Shown piece after piece: positions 21,307 through 32,353 of a stretch of DNA of 64,000 nt (its first letter is position 1; the number at the start of each line of letters is the position of its first letter). Source of the DNA: Siphonodentalium dalli (taxonomy: Eukaryota > Mollusca > Scaphopoda > Gadilida > Siphonodentaliidae). The position numbers were made by a program, and so were the translations under genes. The stretch spans positions 221,931,148 to 221,995,147 of the forward strand of contig CP136061.1 in the NCBI GenBank assembly GCA_032622095.1. Direction: 5' to 3'. The notes beneath the pieces are model-generated. The model made no database searches and was not told the origin of the DNA. It was given only the letters and a program-made list of their open reading frames with translations.

Positions 21307-21503
21307 TGTGCGATAAGCAAAACACTGAACACCACGGCAATATTTTTGACAGATTGGTTCACGGTGACCCATTCAACACCAAAATTTTGAGTGGCAAGGA
21401 TTAGCAGGGGCTATACCAGTAAGTTATAAGCAACATGGTGGCAGTTTTAACCAAGTTCAAATAGTGGGGTCTACCTGATGTTGAATGTCTTGCTTATCGC
21501 ACA
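21307..21503. mobile_element. MITE-like element, 197 bp
   Basis: Inverted ends of about 27 bp: TGTGCGATAAGCAAAACACT at the left, and the complement of TGTGCGATAAGCAAGACATT at the right. No clear target duplication. Confidence 0.65.
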
Positions 21504-21608
21504 CTATTTGCATATTGTTTGTTTACATAACAAAGCATACAAACTACAATAACATGCTATCTACACGTTATTTATGATTGGCATATGAACAAGATCTGTC
21601 TACATTTT

Positions 21609-22689
21609 AATATTCTTTCTGTTTATGGCAGTTTTAAAGGATGTGAATATTTTAACAGCAGTACCCAAGACCGTATCTTTAACAGATAATTAATTGAGAC
21701 AAAATTGGAAGAGTTACCTCATAACCACTTAATATGCAGTTATGTGAAATACTCCGGTTGGGTGATCAAATAGAAATTGAGAATAATCTTCCTCAAAGTA
21801 GTAATTTGTTACTAATATCAATCCAAATTGACGATACACATTGTCATTCTTATATATTAATTAAATGCAATGGCTCTCGATGGTGAAATCATTTGTGTTA
21901 GATTATCGCTGATAGTTGCGTCCCGGATCGAGATGTAAATATTTACAATTGGGCGCAGTTCCGACGATGATTTCTATGGAGTGGTATGGTTGATATCTTC
22001 GAAATTTTGGCGATGTTAGTAGATTGCTACATTCCCCATATTGACATTCTGCCTGAGTACTAACTTATAAATTCCACGCACCCGAACAATCCATAATATG
22101 TCTTTAATATCCAAAGATGTTCATCTGGCAGCAAATCACGAAGCAAGTAATTATTAGGGAAATGGGCAGCACAGGAGAACCTTGAATATACATGATTTCT
22201 GGTGATATTCAGATGAGGGATGTGGCCTGTAGGGTGTACCAATGAGTAATTTGAAAAATTTTGAAATAGTTTCAATCTACAAGCTATCCTAATCATGATA
22301 TTTTCCAAACAATTTTCCAACACATAGCCAACTCCAAACTATTGCTATATCCGATATACATTCTTCACTCATTTCTGCAATATATCTACTTCACAAAACT
22401 TTTCTGAAAACAAGCCGTTATTGGTGGTAATTGAACCTTCCAAGATCTTTCCATTTCAGAAAAGAGAAAACCCAAAACAGTTTAAAAAACATTTTGGAAC
22501 ACATTCATAAATAGCATATAAAAAAGAAAAAAACTAACTCAAATTGATCCATGGCTTAGAAAATTGTGGAACACCGATGCGTCAATTCAGGGATGCATGA
22601 TATCAATAACAGCAATCTTAAGGATACGGGCAGCCTAGGCGATTGGTATAGTCAACTCCGCTAAAACGGCCATAAACAGAAAGAATATT
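21609..22689. repeat. Inverted-repeat pair bounding about 1.1 kb
   Basis: AATATTCTTTCTGTTTATGG then CAGTTTTA at 21609-21636 is matched inverted at 22662-22689. This could be a non-autonomous DNA element whose tips are not defined. The interior shows no ORF of note. Confidence 0.45.
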
Positions 22690-23429
22690 ATATGATATAT
22701 TATTTGATATGCTTTCTGTGAGTTTAATATAATTTAATTAATGACTGTTAGGCAAAAAGTGTCGATTCTCAGGCATAGCCGCATCGGAAATATTTGTTTT
22801 TGCATTGGACCATTTTATTACAATTTGGATCTCATCGTAGTTGTAAACCACGCAACATTAAAATAGGAAACTGTACCATGGAAATTATTTATGTTTCAAA
22901 TATCAAATAGGAGCTAAATACAACAGTGTATGTGTGGGTTTCTAACAAAAGACCGTTGGCAATGATAACTATCAGGTACATTGTCACCACAGGCTGTCCA
23001 AACCCCCTAGTTTATTGGTAAAATTTGTTGAACATTTCGATCTGCGGTCAGCAGGAAGTTTGATATTGAAAAAAATAATAATTTGAGAATGCAAACATGG
23101 AATGCAAAAAAAATTCAGTTTGACAATCAGTGTATATTGGCCATGTTTTAAAAAAGTTTTATTGTCTATCATCCATTGCGGTACATATACAGTCTAATTA
23201 GTCAGTGGAATAAGTGAACCAAGACTTTCTATGATAGTTTGGAAGATCACTTTATCTTTGTTTTGACTGTATTTACGCTCCGTATTTTTATATGAATCTG
23301 ATGTCTGGTGTTAAAAATGATTGTGGCGATATTAAAAATCATATCCATATTATATATCCCTAAATGATGTACGGGTAACTAGTACAATGTCATAATTTAT
23401 CATTCTTTATATCAGATTATATTAGTTTA
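22690..23429. other. No gene seen
   Basis: AT-rich, only short chance ORFs, no repeat structure that I could define. Confidence 0.4.
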
Positions 23430-23683
23430 TATTCATTACAAACTGCTCCTTACAATTTCTGGACTTGGGAAGGTATAATAACCCACGCTTATTATGCCAG
23501 TCTGTGGGCATAAAAAAATAAAACATAAAAATAAAACCCTCGCACCCACATTTATTTTCCAAAACAATTGCCTGAGATTCAAATATCTTTTTTCATTTGG
23601 TCTTATTGACACAAAATCCAATTATATAACACACATCTAGCAAATTATTTCTATAATATGCATAAAACCTCGTCAGTTGGAAC

Positions 23684-24760
23684 TAGAGATGGGCGGTTGT
23701 GAAAATTTGCCTCGGTTTCGGTTGTGGAAAAAGAGTTGAGTCTCGGTTTCGGTTTTTATTAATAAAAATGACTAATGTGAACAAAATCTAATTATGCTTC
23801 ATCATATTACAAAGAAAACACACCAATTTTATCACCATAACTTGTGAGGTACATGTCCTTTATAATTGTAAATTATGTATCATATTGTTACTATTACATG
23901 TATATTGTTAATGTCCATGTCGAGTGGCAGTGCTAGAATGCAAGTGAGTCTGTGTATTGTGTATGACTGCAATTCAGCATCATATGATCATAAGTGTGAA
24001 ATAATATAATGATCATTTATTTTGGCATCAAAACTAATGTGTGTGAGTGTGACTAGATATATGTGTATAGTTATGATTTGAAAAATAAAATTTGAACTAA
24101 ACAAAATGAAAATAAAACATGACTAGAATATCTCAATCACATTATCTGGCTATATGCCTATTACCATATTTAGGGAACATAATACTGTACACACTATACA
24201 TGCATCCAATACAAGTCACCTGAATGAGTGCTATTTCTCAACAGTTTACCGCCAAACGGTATAATTCATTCCGGCATAACATTTTTAATCAACGGCGCAC
24301 AAATATATTTGACGATTTAACATCCAAACAGTGATAAAAACTAATAGGGAATGCGGGTAACAATCATTGATACCTTTTGATATTGTATCCTCATTATCAA
24401 ATTCACCTTTCAGAGTATTTGTACGGCCTTAATGATTAAAAGAACATGAGAAATAAACTGACTTGTGTTGTGTTTACTACGGCGAAAATAGGTGTACACG
24501 GAAGCAACGTAATTAATTCGTCGCGCAATTTCACGATGCGAACTCCTTTCTGCATATATTACAGGCGGCACACTTAGATTTCTTATCTTTCTTTGAAAAT
24601 TATTTCCACACAGGACTCGTTTGTTCGTCGTGCTCTGCCATGATTACAGGAAGTTGTGACAACCGAAACTATGGGTTTTCCCAACTTACCACGGTTGTCA
24701 TTTCCAGTTTTTCCCGACAATCGAAACCGAACTGATTCCACGGTTAACCGCCCATCTCTA
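23684..24760. mobile_element. hAT-like non-autonomous element, 1,077 bp
   Basis: Inverted ends TAGAGATGGGCGGTT and AACCGCCCATCTCTA, with subterminal GTTTCGGTT / AACCGAAAC repeats. The 8-bp flanks are GTTGGAAC (23676-23683) and GTGGGAAC (24761-24768), 7 of 8 matching. Duplications of 8 bp and TAGNGATGGGC-type tips are known in hAT elements. No transposase ORF is present. The related locus near 29420 lacks the insertion. Confidence 0.85.
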
Positions 24761-24763
24761 GTG

Positions 24764-24827
24764 GGAACCTAATGGAATAGAACCATGTAGCTTACAAGTA
24801 TACTTGCAGCTAAACCAAGTGAGTCCC
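24764..24827 (-). pseudogene. Degenerate tRNA-like segment, copy 1
   Basis: Counterpart of 29424-29487, with the T-loop box mutated (AATAGAACC in place of ATTCGAACC on the plus strand). It begins immediately beside the hAT-like element. Confidence 0.4.
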
Positions 24828-25450
24828 TGGGTACATAAGAGGTTACATGCTATGACTAAAATAATTTTGAAATTGAAGATTGTGGGTGAATTTCGTTTGA
24901 TGTTTTAGTTATATTCTGTGCTATCATAATTAGCAGTTTAGTGTTCGACAGTAATGAACATGATGAAATCTTCAATGATATTAGTTATAATACAAACAAT
25001 ATACCATTATTCATCCACTCGTTTTTATTTTTATTCGTCGTCATCTTGAGTACACAGCATCGTAACTCCCTTCAGTCAATCCGTCTCCATCTGCAATCTT
25101 GTCTTTTCTTTGCATTGCATTATACAACTGAAAATTGTGATAAAACATCGTCATGATCATTGAATGTGTCCATGTTACATTGGTTTGTTTGGTCACCATC
25201 ACCATTTTGACGACCTTGACATCACCTTATATGGCAAAATGTGTCTATATGTATTCATTAGAATTTTAGAGCTCCCATCTAGAGGTCATCCTGAACATGT
25301 TTGTAAATTTTCATAACAATAGCCCAATAAATTTGGGCAATAGGATGTGCCGATGGATTAAAATTCAAAATTTAAGATGGCTGCTGGAGGCTATGTTTTT
25401 TTACATATTTTGTAAAAAATTATGGCTCTCATCGCTTCGTGTGTGGCCCA

Positions 25451-26135
25451 CTTGAGGTCACTGGCTGACCTGATATCAGTGTGAATACTTGTCAATAGCG
25501 GTCATTACGTTGAATAGTAGTTCTTAATTGTGAACAATGAGGATGTTGTAAACACACTAGACTATTATAATATATAATGGGTCTCGCCCAGCTATTTTAC
25601 ATAATCATTTCAATTCATTTGATATATAACAACTGTCACGTGATATGTACTTTCGGTTTACATCAAAGTTTGTGTTTGGTAACACTTTCCTTATGTTTAC
25701 TGGTCATTTATTCAATAAAACAACGTCATATTTGACACAGTTTATTGAAGAAAAATAAGCACCTGATTATTATTTAGGTAATTGGCAATGCCGATGTTGA
25801 AACCGAAGTGCCGATTGTCATCCGACGGGCCATAATCGGCCGATTCCGATTGTCATATCCAATCATCGGCTCATCACTACTTATAAGTAATGATATAGTG
25901 ACTAGATACATGGTTGAATGAACACTAACTGAATGCAGATAATGTCTACAAAAGGATAATGACAATAAACATTCCTCATCTACTGCAAAAGTCTAGCAGA
26001 GACACTTGGTAGTATTGTATCCAGTATCTACTTGTTACAATGGGGGCACGTTGCTCCAAGTAATGCAGAACTAAGCTACTCGTCACATGACATGAGCCTT
26101 TAAATAAGTTATCTACAATCTTAAGGATGCGCCAT
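25451..26135. other. No gene seen
   Basis: AT-rich with a small region of CCGATTCCGATTGTCAT-type repeats (25785-25880). No coding signal. Confidence 0.4.
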
Positions 26136-26139
26136 TCGT

Positions 26140-26850
26140 GAATTAAAAAAACCCACTATATTTTCAATCAATTTGAAGGGAAAAATCATTATGCATTATA
26201 AGCAATGTGTGATACAGTATTATAAAAACTCACAATATACCCTCACAATATGAATTATATAAAAAAGTGGTTTAAAAAAGACAAATGAATTTTTTTTCAT
26301 GTAGGTCTATCGAGTTGTAATGGGAATATAAAAAAACAAACACATTGCATTATCTAGACCATGAAGCCAATTAGGGTATGCGCTCAGTCTATCTGAAATC
26401 ATAAATGTCTGCGAGTAAATAAATCAAATATTTTTCACAGTATATTTTAGTTTTTTGGCAGCCATTTTGCAGGACTATTTTTTTTTCTCGGGTGAAGGAC
26501 CAAAACAACATAAAACAAATATTATTCAACGCTTTCAATAATCTGGCAGACATAAATACTCAATATTGTTTCATCTTTACAGACATTAAGTACCGCTAGC
26601 TTTATGTTGATTTATTCTAACAAAAATAGTTCAGCAAATGGCTGCCAAAAACTTAAATATAAAATGAAAAATGTTTGATATATTTTCCCGCAGACCGTTA
26701 TTACAATTTAAAAAAAAAATTGACATAATTCGAACATATCTCTCATATTGTGAGGGTAAACACGTGTTATTATAATATTATAACATACATTGGTTATAAA
26801 GGATACTAATTTTTCTCTTCAGATTACTTCAAATTTCCATTTTAAGAAAA
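26140..26850. repeat. Long imperfect foldback, about 700 bp
   Basis: The left half (26140-26500) is inverted in the right half (26560-26850). Landmarks are ACCCTCACAATATGA at about 26239 versus ATATTGTGAGGGT at about 26745, and TTTTTTGGCAGCCATTTTGC at about 26453 versus GCAAATGGCTGCCAAAAAC at about 26633. Arms are about 300 bp and diverged; probably an old MITE. Confidence 0.7.
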
Positions 26851-27012
26851 TTCACTGTTGAGGCCAGTTCTTAACAATTTGGTGACATGAATTGAGCGCT
26901 ATCTCCACACATACGGTGATCACTCAAGCATGCACATACTTGGTCGACAGCAGTGCCAAGATACGGAATATACATGTAGCATTTCCTGAAAATCAACCTC
27001 AGGATACTTCAT

Positions 27013-27293
27013 ACAGTGTTAGGGGAACTTACTTATTTTGGGGTGTTAATAACCAATTTGACCTCTTACCAAGTTGCACTCACCACTCTTTGCATTCCCT
27101 TGCTATGACCATGTCTTCAAAAAATTTCTTGTTCTCTTCCATCATAAATTGAAGCCTGCCTTAGTGGTGCGTTTCCATGGGTGCCATCTTTTCGCACTTG
27201 TAGTCATCACCGGAACTCTGAAAGAGCATAAGTTAAAATTAAAAATTAAAATCAGTTGAACCTGATCTTGATATGCAATTAACAAGAGACTGC
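27013..27293 (+). repeat. Diverged direct duplication, copy 1
   Basis: GGGGAACTTACTTATTTTGG and GCATTCCCTTGCTATGA, GCCTGCCTTAGTGGTG, AATTAAAATCAGTTGAA and GATATGCAATTAACAA occur in the same order at about 28142-28372. No shared open frame, so this is repeat DNA rather than exon duplication. Confidence 0.75.
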
Positions 27294-28127
27294 ACCGGTG
27301 GTGTTGGCATACCACCATGGTGACAAATTCGAACTGACAAAGTATGGGTGAGATATCTGCTTGAATGGGAATAACCCCCTAACATTTTCAAATAAACACA
27401 GATAAATAACTGTAGAATGGAAAACATGAACAAAACGATTGAACACTCAACAGACTGCCATCATAATAGTGAACATCCATACCAAATTCCATTGATATCT
27501 GTCAACTGGTGCTATGATGGTGGCGATACAGACAAAAAACCAACACTTCCAAATTTATAAATGATGACCAGAACAGAAAACTGGAAAAAATATGATTGAA
27601 CACTCAATTGATTGCCCTCATAGTAGTGAACAACCATACCAAATTTCATTGAGATTCGTCAAACGGTGGTGAAGACATCTGCCCGGACAGAAGGAAAAAC
27701 AGAGGGATAGATGTCCGGACGTTGTGAAGAATGGAATGAATCCAGTATACCCCACATTCTCTTTGAGAGTAACGGTATAATAAACATGAAGTACAATTTA
27801 AACAAGATGTTACACCACATCACGGCTGCTCGCTTACTACTATTGTGTAAACACAAAACCTGGGTCGAACAGGACCCAATTTTTAATGAAACAAAAAGGC
27901 GAATGCAAACTATACAATTGTTGCCCACATTTGAGTGAGACACCGGATTTTGTTGCCCACTCAAAATATTTGGAATGTGTATATAAAGGGGTGCTTACAT
28001 AAGCCCCCTCTGATAAACATATGGGCTAACTTTTAATTGGGTATTTTTTTAGCCATAATCAACTCATTTATGGATATTTCAATGGATTATGGAATGTGAC
28101 ACAATGGCCGCCATGATTCTTGAGATA
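27294..28127. other. No gene seen; repeat fragments
   Basis: Holds two ACCATACCAAATTNCATTGA units (about 27478 and 27636), and AACATGAAGTACAATTTAAA (27784), which recurs at 28372. Not coding as far as I can see. Confidence 0.4.
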
Positions 28128-28372
28128 CAGTGTAATATGCTGGGGGGAACTTACTTATTTTGGGGTGTTTACATCCAAAGTTTACATTCACTGTCTGCAT
28201 TCCCTTGCTATGAGCGGTGTATTCAAAATTTATCATGCTCTCTTCAGTCATATATCGAAGGCTGCCTTAGTGGTGCCATCTTTTCATACTTGTAATCATC
28301 AATTGAACTCTGAAATTTAATTTAAAATTAAAATCAGTTGAAACTTCTTTTGATATGCAATTAACAATAGTA
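28128..28372 (+). repeat. Diverged direct duplication, copy 2
   Basis: Matches 27013-27293 in order, with several small deletions. Confidence 0.75.
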
Positions 28373-28409
28373 ACATGAAGTACAATTTAAACAAGAGGTT
28401 ACACTGCGG

Positions 28410-29333
28410 CTGCTCGTGATTTGTTGCCTGCTCGAAAGCGGGTTTGTCACACAACAGCGTATAGACCAGTTAATGAACATGGAATTAATTTATTACTGTA
28501 GTTATTCAAGAGAATGATACAAAATGCTCCAAAAGTTGAAGCAGTCATTTTAAATATTCATTCATCATATTTCTCAGTGTTAAATTGATATAAAAAATTT
28601 GCGTTGGTGATTAATTGTGAATATACAGGTAGAATTGTCATTTTGACAAATTTTACATGCAACTTGGACGTACGCAACTGCTGTTCTTACATACAAATTA
28701 TAGACAGTGACTATCAATGGAGGAACATTTACTTTTTTATCAATGATTTGAGGAAGTGTTCACAATAGTACTAGTTCCGATAAAATAGTGTTTTCTGTAA
28801 TAGCATGATCAGCCTGTCTGAAATTATCACTATTAAATATCAGTTGAATTTTACAAGCCTGTTTTTGTTTTTTCTCATCTGTTTTTTTTTCCATCTAATA
28901 ATAACCTAATATTTCTGGATTTTCTAATGTCTTTAATCGATCTTATGGCCTGTTTTCTTCTTAGAAATGACAGCTGCAGAACATCAACGATCCATTGCAT
29001 TGTGTGAACATTGACTCACGATCATTGAAATCCCTTTGCCTTTCACTATCTCATAGTTTTATCACTTCAAAAAATATTCCTGGATAATACTTACATTCTC
29101 CTTTTGAGCCATAAATGTTGCAACCGTTATTAACCTCTTCACTGCCAATTGAAGTCATTGGCTGGGTCATTGACATTATGGATATTTTCCTGTGGAAAAT
29201 AAGGAAGTTAGTAGTGATGTTTTGATAATCGGAATCAGCCAATAATAGCCCATCGCATATTAAATCTTACCTATTAGTTGAACATCGGCATTTACCGATT
29301 GGCCAAATTTTAATTTAATTTAATTAATAACAG
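28410..29333. other. No gene seen
   Basis: AT-rich; short chance ORFs only. Confidence 0.4.
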
Positions 29334-30060
29334 TTTTTGACACAAAATCCAATTACATGTATATACATGTAACACACATATCTAGAAAATTATTTCTATA
29401 ATATGCATAAAACCTCGTCAATTGGAACCCCATGGATTCGAACCATGTAGCTTACAAGGATACTTGCAGCTAAACCAAGTGAGTCCCTCGGTACATCAGA
29501 GGTTACATATTATGAATGAAATAATTTTTAAAATGAAGAATGTGGGTGAATTTCGATTGATGTTTTAGTTACCAAGTTATATTCAGAAAATTATATATAT
29601 ATATATGTCCAAACACAAATATTGACTATGCACCATTAGGGACGTAGTAAGGCTATATACCATTAGGAACATTATCTATATTATGACAGTGCTATCATAA
29701 TTAGGAGTTTAGTGTTCGAGACTAGTAGTGAACATGATGTTTTTAATATGAACAATATACCATTATTCATCCACTTGTTTGTATTTTTATTCGTCGTCAT
29801 CTTGAGTACACAGCATCGTAACTCCCTTCAGCAACCCCTCTCCGTCTGCAATCTTATCTTTGCTTTGCATTGCATTATATGGCTGAAAATCGTGAGAAAA
29901 CATCATAATGATCATTGAACGAATCCATGTTAAGTTGGTTTGTTTACTCACCATCGCCATTTTAACCGACCTTGACATCACCTTATATGGCAAACTGTGC
30001 CTATTCATTTTCAAATTTGAGAGCTCCCATCTAGAGCTGATCCTGAACATGTTTGTATGG
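29334..30060. repeat. Diverged dispersed duplication, copy 2 (lacks the hAT-like element)
   Basis: Counterpart of 23610-25300. At about 29420-29428 it reads straight through the point where copy 1 has the 1,077-bp element, and so shows the pre-insertion state. It also has an extra (AT)n-containing stretch at 29585-29690 that is absent from copy 1. Confidence 0.75.
29424..29487 (-). pseudogene. tRNA-like sequence / SINE head
   Basis: On the minus strand GGGACTC and GGGTTCC can pair as a 7-bp acceptor stem. CTTG/CAAG can form a D stem, and CATGG-TTCGAAT-CCATG is a textbook T arm with a B-box. The anticodon arm is too short (about 15 nt between D and T arms), so it is not a working tRNA. It is either a tRNA-derived SINE head or a tRNA pseudogene within the duplicated block. 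Confidence 0.5.
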
Positions 30061-30639
30061 CCAAAATAAAAAGTGTTTTGGTTCTCGGGCAATTTTATTT
30101 TCAAATCAATGAGGGAGGTAGGGTTTTATTTTTATTTTTTATTTTTTTTCTGCGCATAGTAAGCATGGACAAAGATACCTTCCTGTCTAGTAATAACCAG
30201 AAATGTAGAGGGAACTGTTATGCATATAAACTCATTTAGTCTTATATAAAAATGACATTGTAATACCAGTGTATGACTGGGATTACCTAGCATTATATAA
30301 TGCCCCTGACATTAACTACTGTTATTGTTGTCTAAAAACTGAGATACCTCCCCATTCTAATATGTGATCCTGAATTTAGTCCTGTGCCTTTCAATTGTAT
30401 AAAGTTACGATTAGTGTAAGTTGTTCACAATGACTAATTGTAAGAAGAGCATGAGGATCAGCTAATCATTTTCTTAATTGTAGTCATCTACTTCAAATCT
30501 ACTTTTCAAATTTATTTTTTCATAAGTATTTTTTGTCATAACATCAGGCATTGCAATAAAAAGGCCTAATGCGGCCCTTTTTATTCAATGCGGCAGGGCC
30601 TGAGAACCAAAACCTTTTTCTTTTTTTTTGCCTAAATTC
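30061..30639. other. Repeat-derived, no gene seen
   Basis: About 30070-30160 resembles the reverse complement of about 23490-23590 (GGGTTTTATTTTTAT core). The remainder is AT-rich without structure that I can name. Confidence 0.4.
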
Positions 30640-31265
30640 AAAACAATACCCCAATAAATTCGGGCAGCAGGATGTGCTGATGGATTAAAATTCAAGATCC
30701 AAGATGGCTGTTGGAGGAGGCCATGTTTTTTAACATATTTTGAAAAAAATTATGGCTCCCATCCAGAGGTCACCCCAAAGTTCCATATGAAATTTGGTGG
30801 TGATCGAATGAAGGATGTGGCCTGTAGGGTATGCCAAAGGATTTAGTCATGCAAAGAATAAAATCCAAGATGGCTGCCAATGGCCATGTTTTTCACAGAA
30901 AATCATTCAAAATATATAGCTCCCATCTAGAGGTGATCCTAAACATGCCTGTAAGTTTTTAAAACAGTCCTCCAAAATATGTGGGCTGCAGGGTATGCCG
31001 ATATATTCAAATTTGAAATCAAAGATGGCTGCTGGTGGCCATGTTTTTCAACAACTTTCTGAAACGATCAATGGCTCCCATTTAGAGGCCACCTCAAAGA
31101 TCTATATGAAGTTCCAAAAGGATTGGATGAGATATGCGACTTGTAGACTGTGCTACAGGAAATTGTAGATGAATCATGGATGGACTCACAGATGACGGAT
31201 GCCAACCCACGACAATAGCTCAAACTTGACTTTGTCAAGTTGATCCAAAAATGCTTCAACTAGGT
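30640..31265 (+). repeat. Molluscan-type tandem repeat with 3' hairpin
   Basis: About four units of roughly 150 bp with AAGATGGCTGC, GGCCATGTTTTT and GGCTCCCATCTAGAGG. It ends in CAAACTTGACTTTGTCAAGT followed by TGATCCAAAA, a hairpin parallel to the one at 20670-20704. Related single units occur at 25270-25420. Confidence 0.65.
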
Positions 31266-32210
31266 AGTCTATTCTGACCCATGAAAGTCTGTCTTCATTG
31301 CGAATCGGGTATTTTAATTTTTAAGCAATAGATTCAAAATCAAATCGAATCTTGAATCGAATTGTTAGATCGAGTATATCAACAGTGAAGAGGTAGAACA
31401 GTTCAGGAAACACTTAAATTGGTAACTGTAACAAACCAAAAAATAAAAAAAAAATTAATAACTGAACGCAATGGATTGTATATTACCTAGCCATATTAAT
31501 TTGTCTTCTGCAGAATATGCATGCATCTCATTGTCCTCATAAATACTGATGGATGGGATTCATTGAATGCGATGAGTGGTGGAATTGGGAGTAACTCTTT
31601 AAAATGTGCTTTCAAACTTTCGTAATCATCAAACTTCATCGATCTCCATGTTGCACTGAAATCTTCCATTTGAATTGTACATGTATCATGCTGAACTCCT
31701 TGACCTATGACAGTATATATGGGATGGAGACTTGTGAGGTTTGCCGAATGAGTTTAGCTGTAATTCCCTTGTGACATTCAACTCCTGGAATCCCAGAGTC
31801 ATGTTAATTTACATAACTCTTACTGAGATTATAATGAATTAAGTACTTGGCAGTCTATTTATAGATCATATGAGACAGTGTTATCTGAATATATTTACAT
31901 ACTAAGTGTGATTATCACTAAATCCAGCAATCTGATTGGTCGGCGCCCACATGGCTAGTTGCAATTATTTCTCGGTGAATGCGCAACAGCTCATAACTGT
32001 AGCCTCATAATTACATCGACGCGTCATAGGTTTTGGAAAGACGAACGCGTAATGTTTTGGGGCGCATTTGGACTCGCGCAGGATTGACTTAATAAATCAT
32101 CGGGTTTCAATATAAAGAGATATTTTGGGCTGGTTTTGTCACGATACACTTTTCGATTTAAATACATTTACAAAAGTGGCTTTTTCGCTAAATGTATATA
32201 AATATAAGGA
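31266..32210. other. No gene seen
   Basis: Unremarkable AT-rich DNA; short chance ORFs only. Confidence 0.4.
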
Positions 32211-32353
32211 TTAACTGTCATGTGGACTGTTTTTATGGAGATGTAACCGTGAGGTAAGTGGTCATAACTTGTAAAAATCTTCGGGTTTTACACAAGTTAT
32301 GACCACTTACCTCACGGTTACATCTCCATAAAAACAGTCCACATGACAGTTAA
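32211..32353. mobile_element. Near-perfect palindrome with TTAA at both ends (143 bp)
   Basis: TTAACTGTCATGTGGACTGT at the left, and its complement ending CACATGACAGTTAA at the right. Arms are about 62 bp around AAAAATCTTCGGGTTTT. TTAA at each tip is consistent with a TTAA-targeting MITE, but a palindrome would show this anyway. Confidence 0.75.

Larger units (their letters stand above)
23430..25450. repeat. Diverged dispersed duplication, copy 1 (interrupted by hAT-like element)
   Basis: The flanks of the hAT-like element match 29334-30060 in order: ACACAAAATCCAATTA, TTATTTCTATAATATGCATA, ACCATGTAGCTTACAAG, then ACCATTATTCATCCACT, TTATTCGTCGTCATCTTGAG and CTTGACATCACCTTATATGG. A part matching 30640-30740 follows (GATGTGCYGATGGATTAAAA). 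Short ORFs at 24941 and 29712 share a stretch because of this duplication. I see no domain in them. Confidence 0.75.

Noticed and set aside
29424-29487. Functional tRNA gene
   Set aside because: Acceptor, D and T arms are plausible, but the anticodon arm is too short. Kept only as a tRNA-like pseudogene or SINE head.
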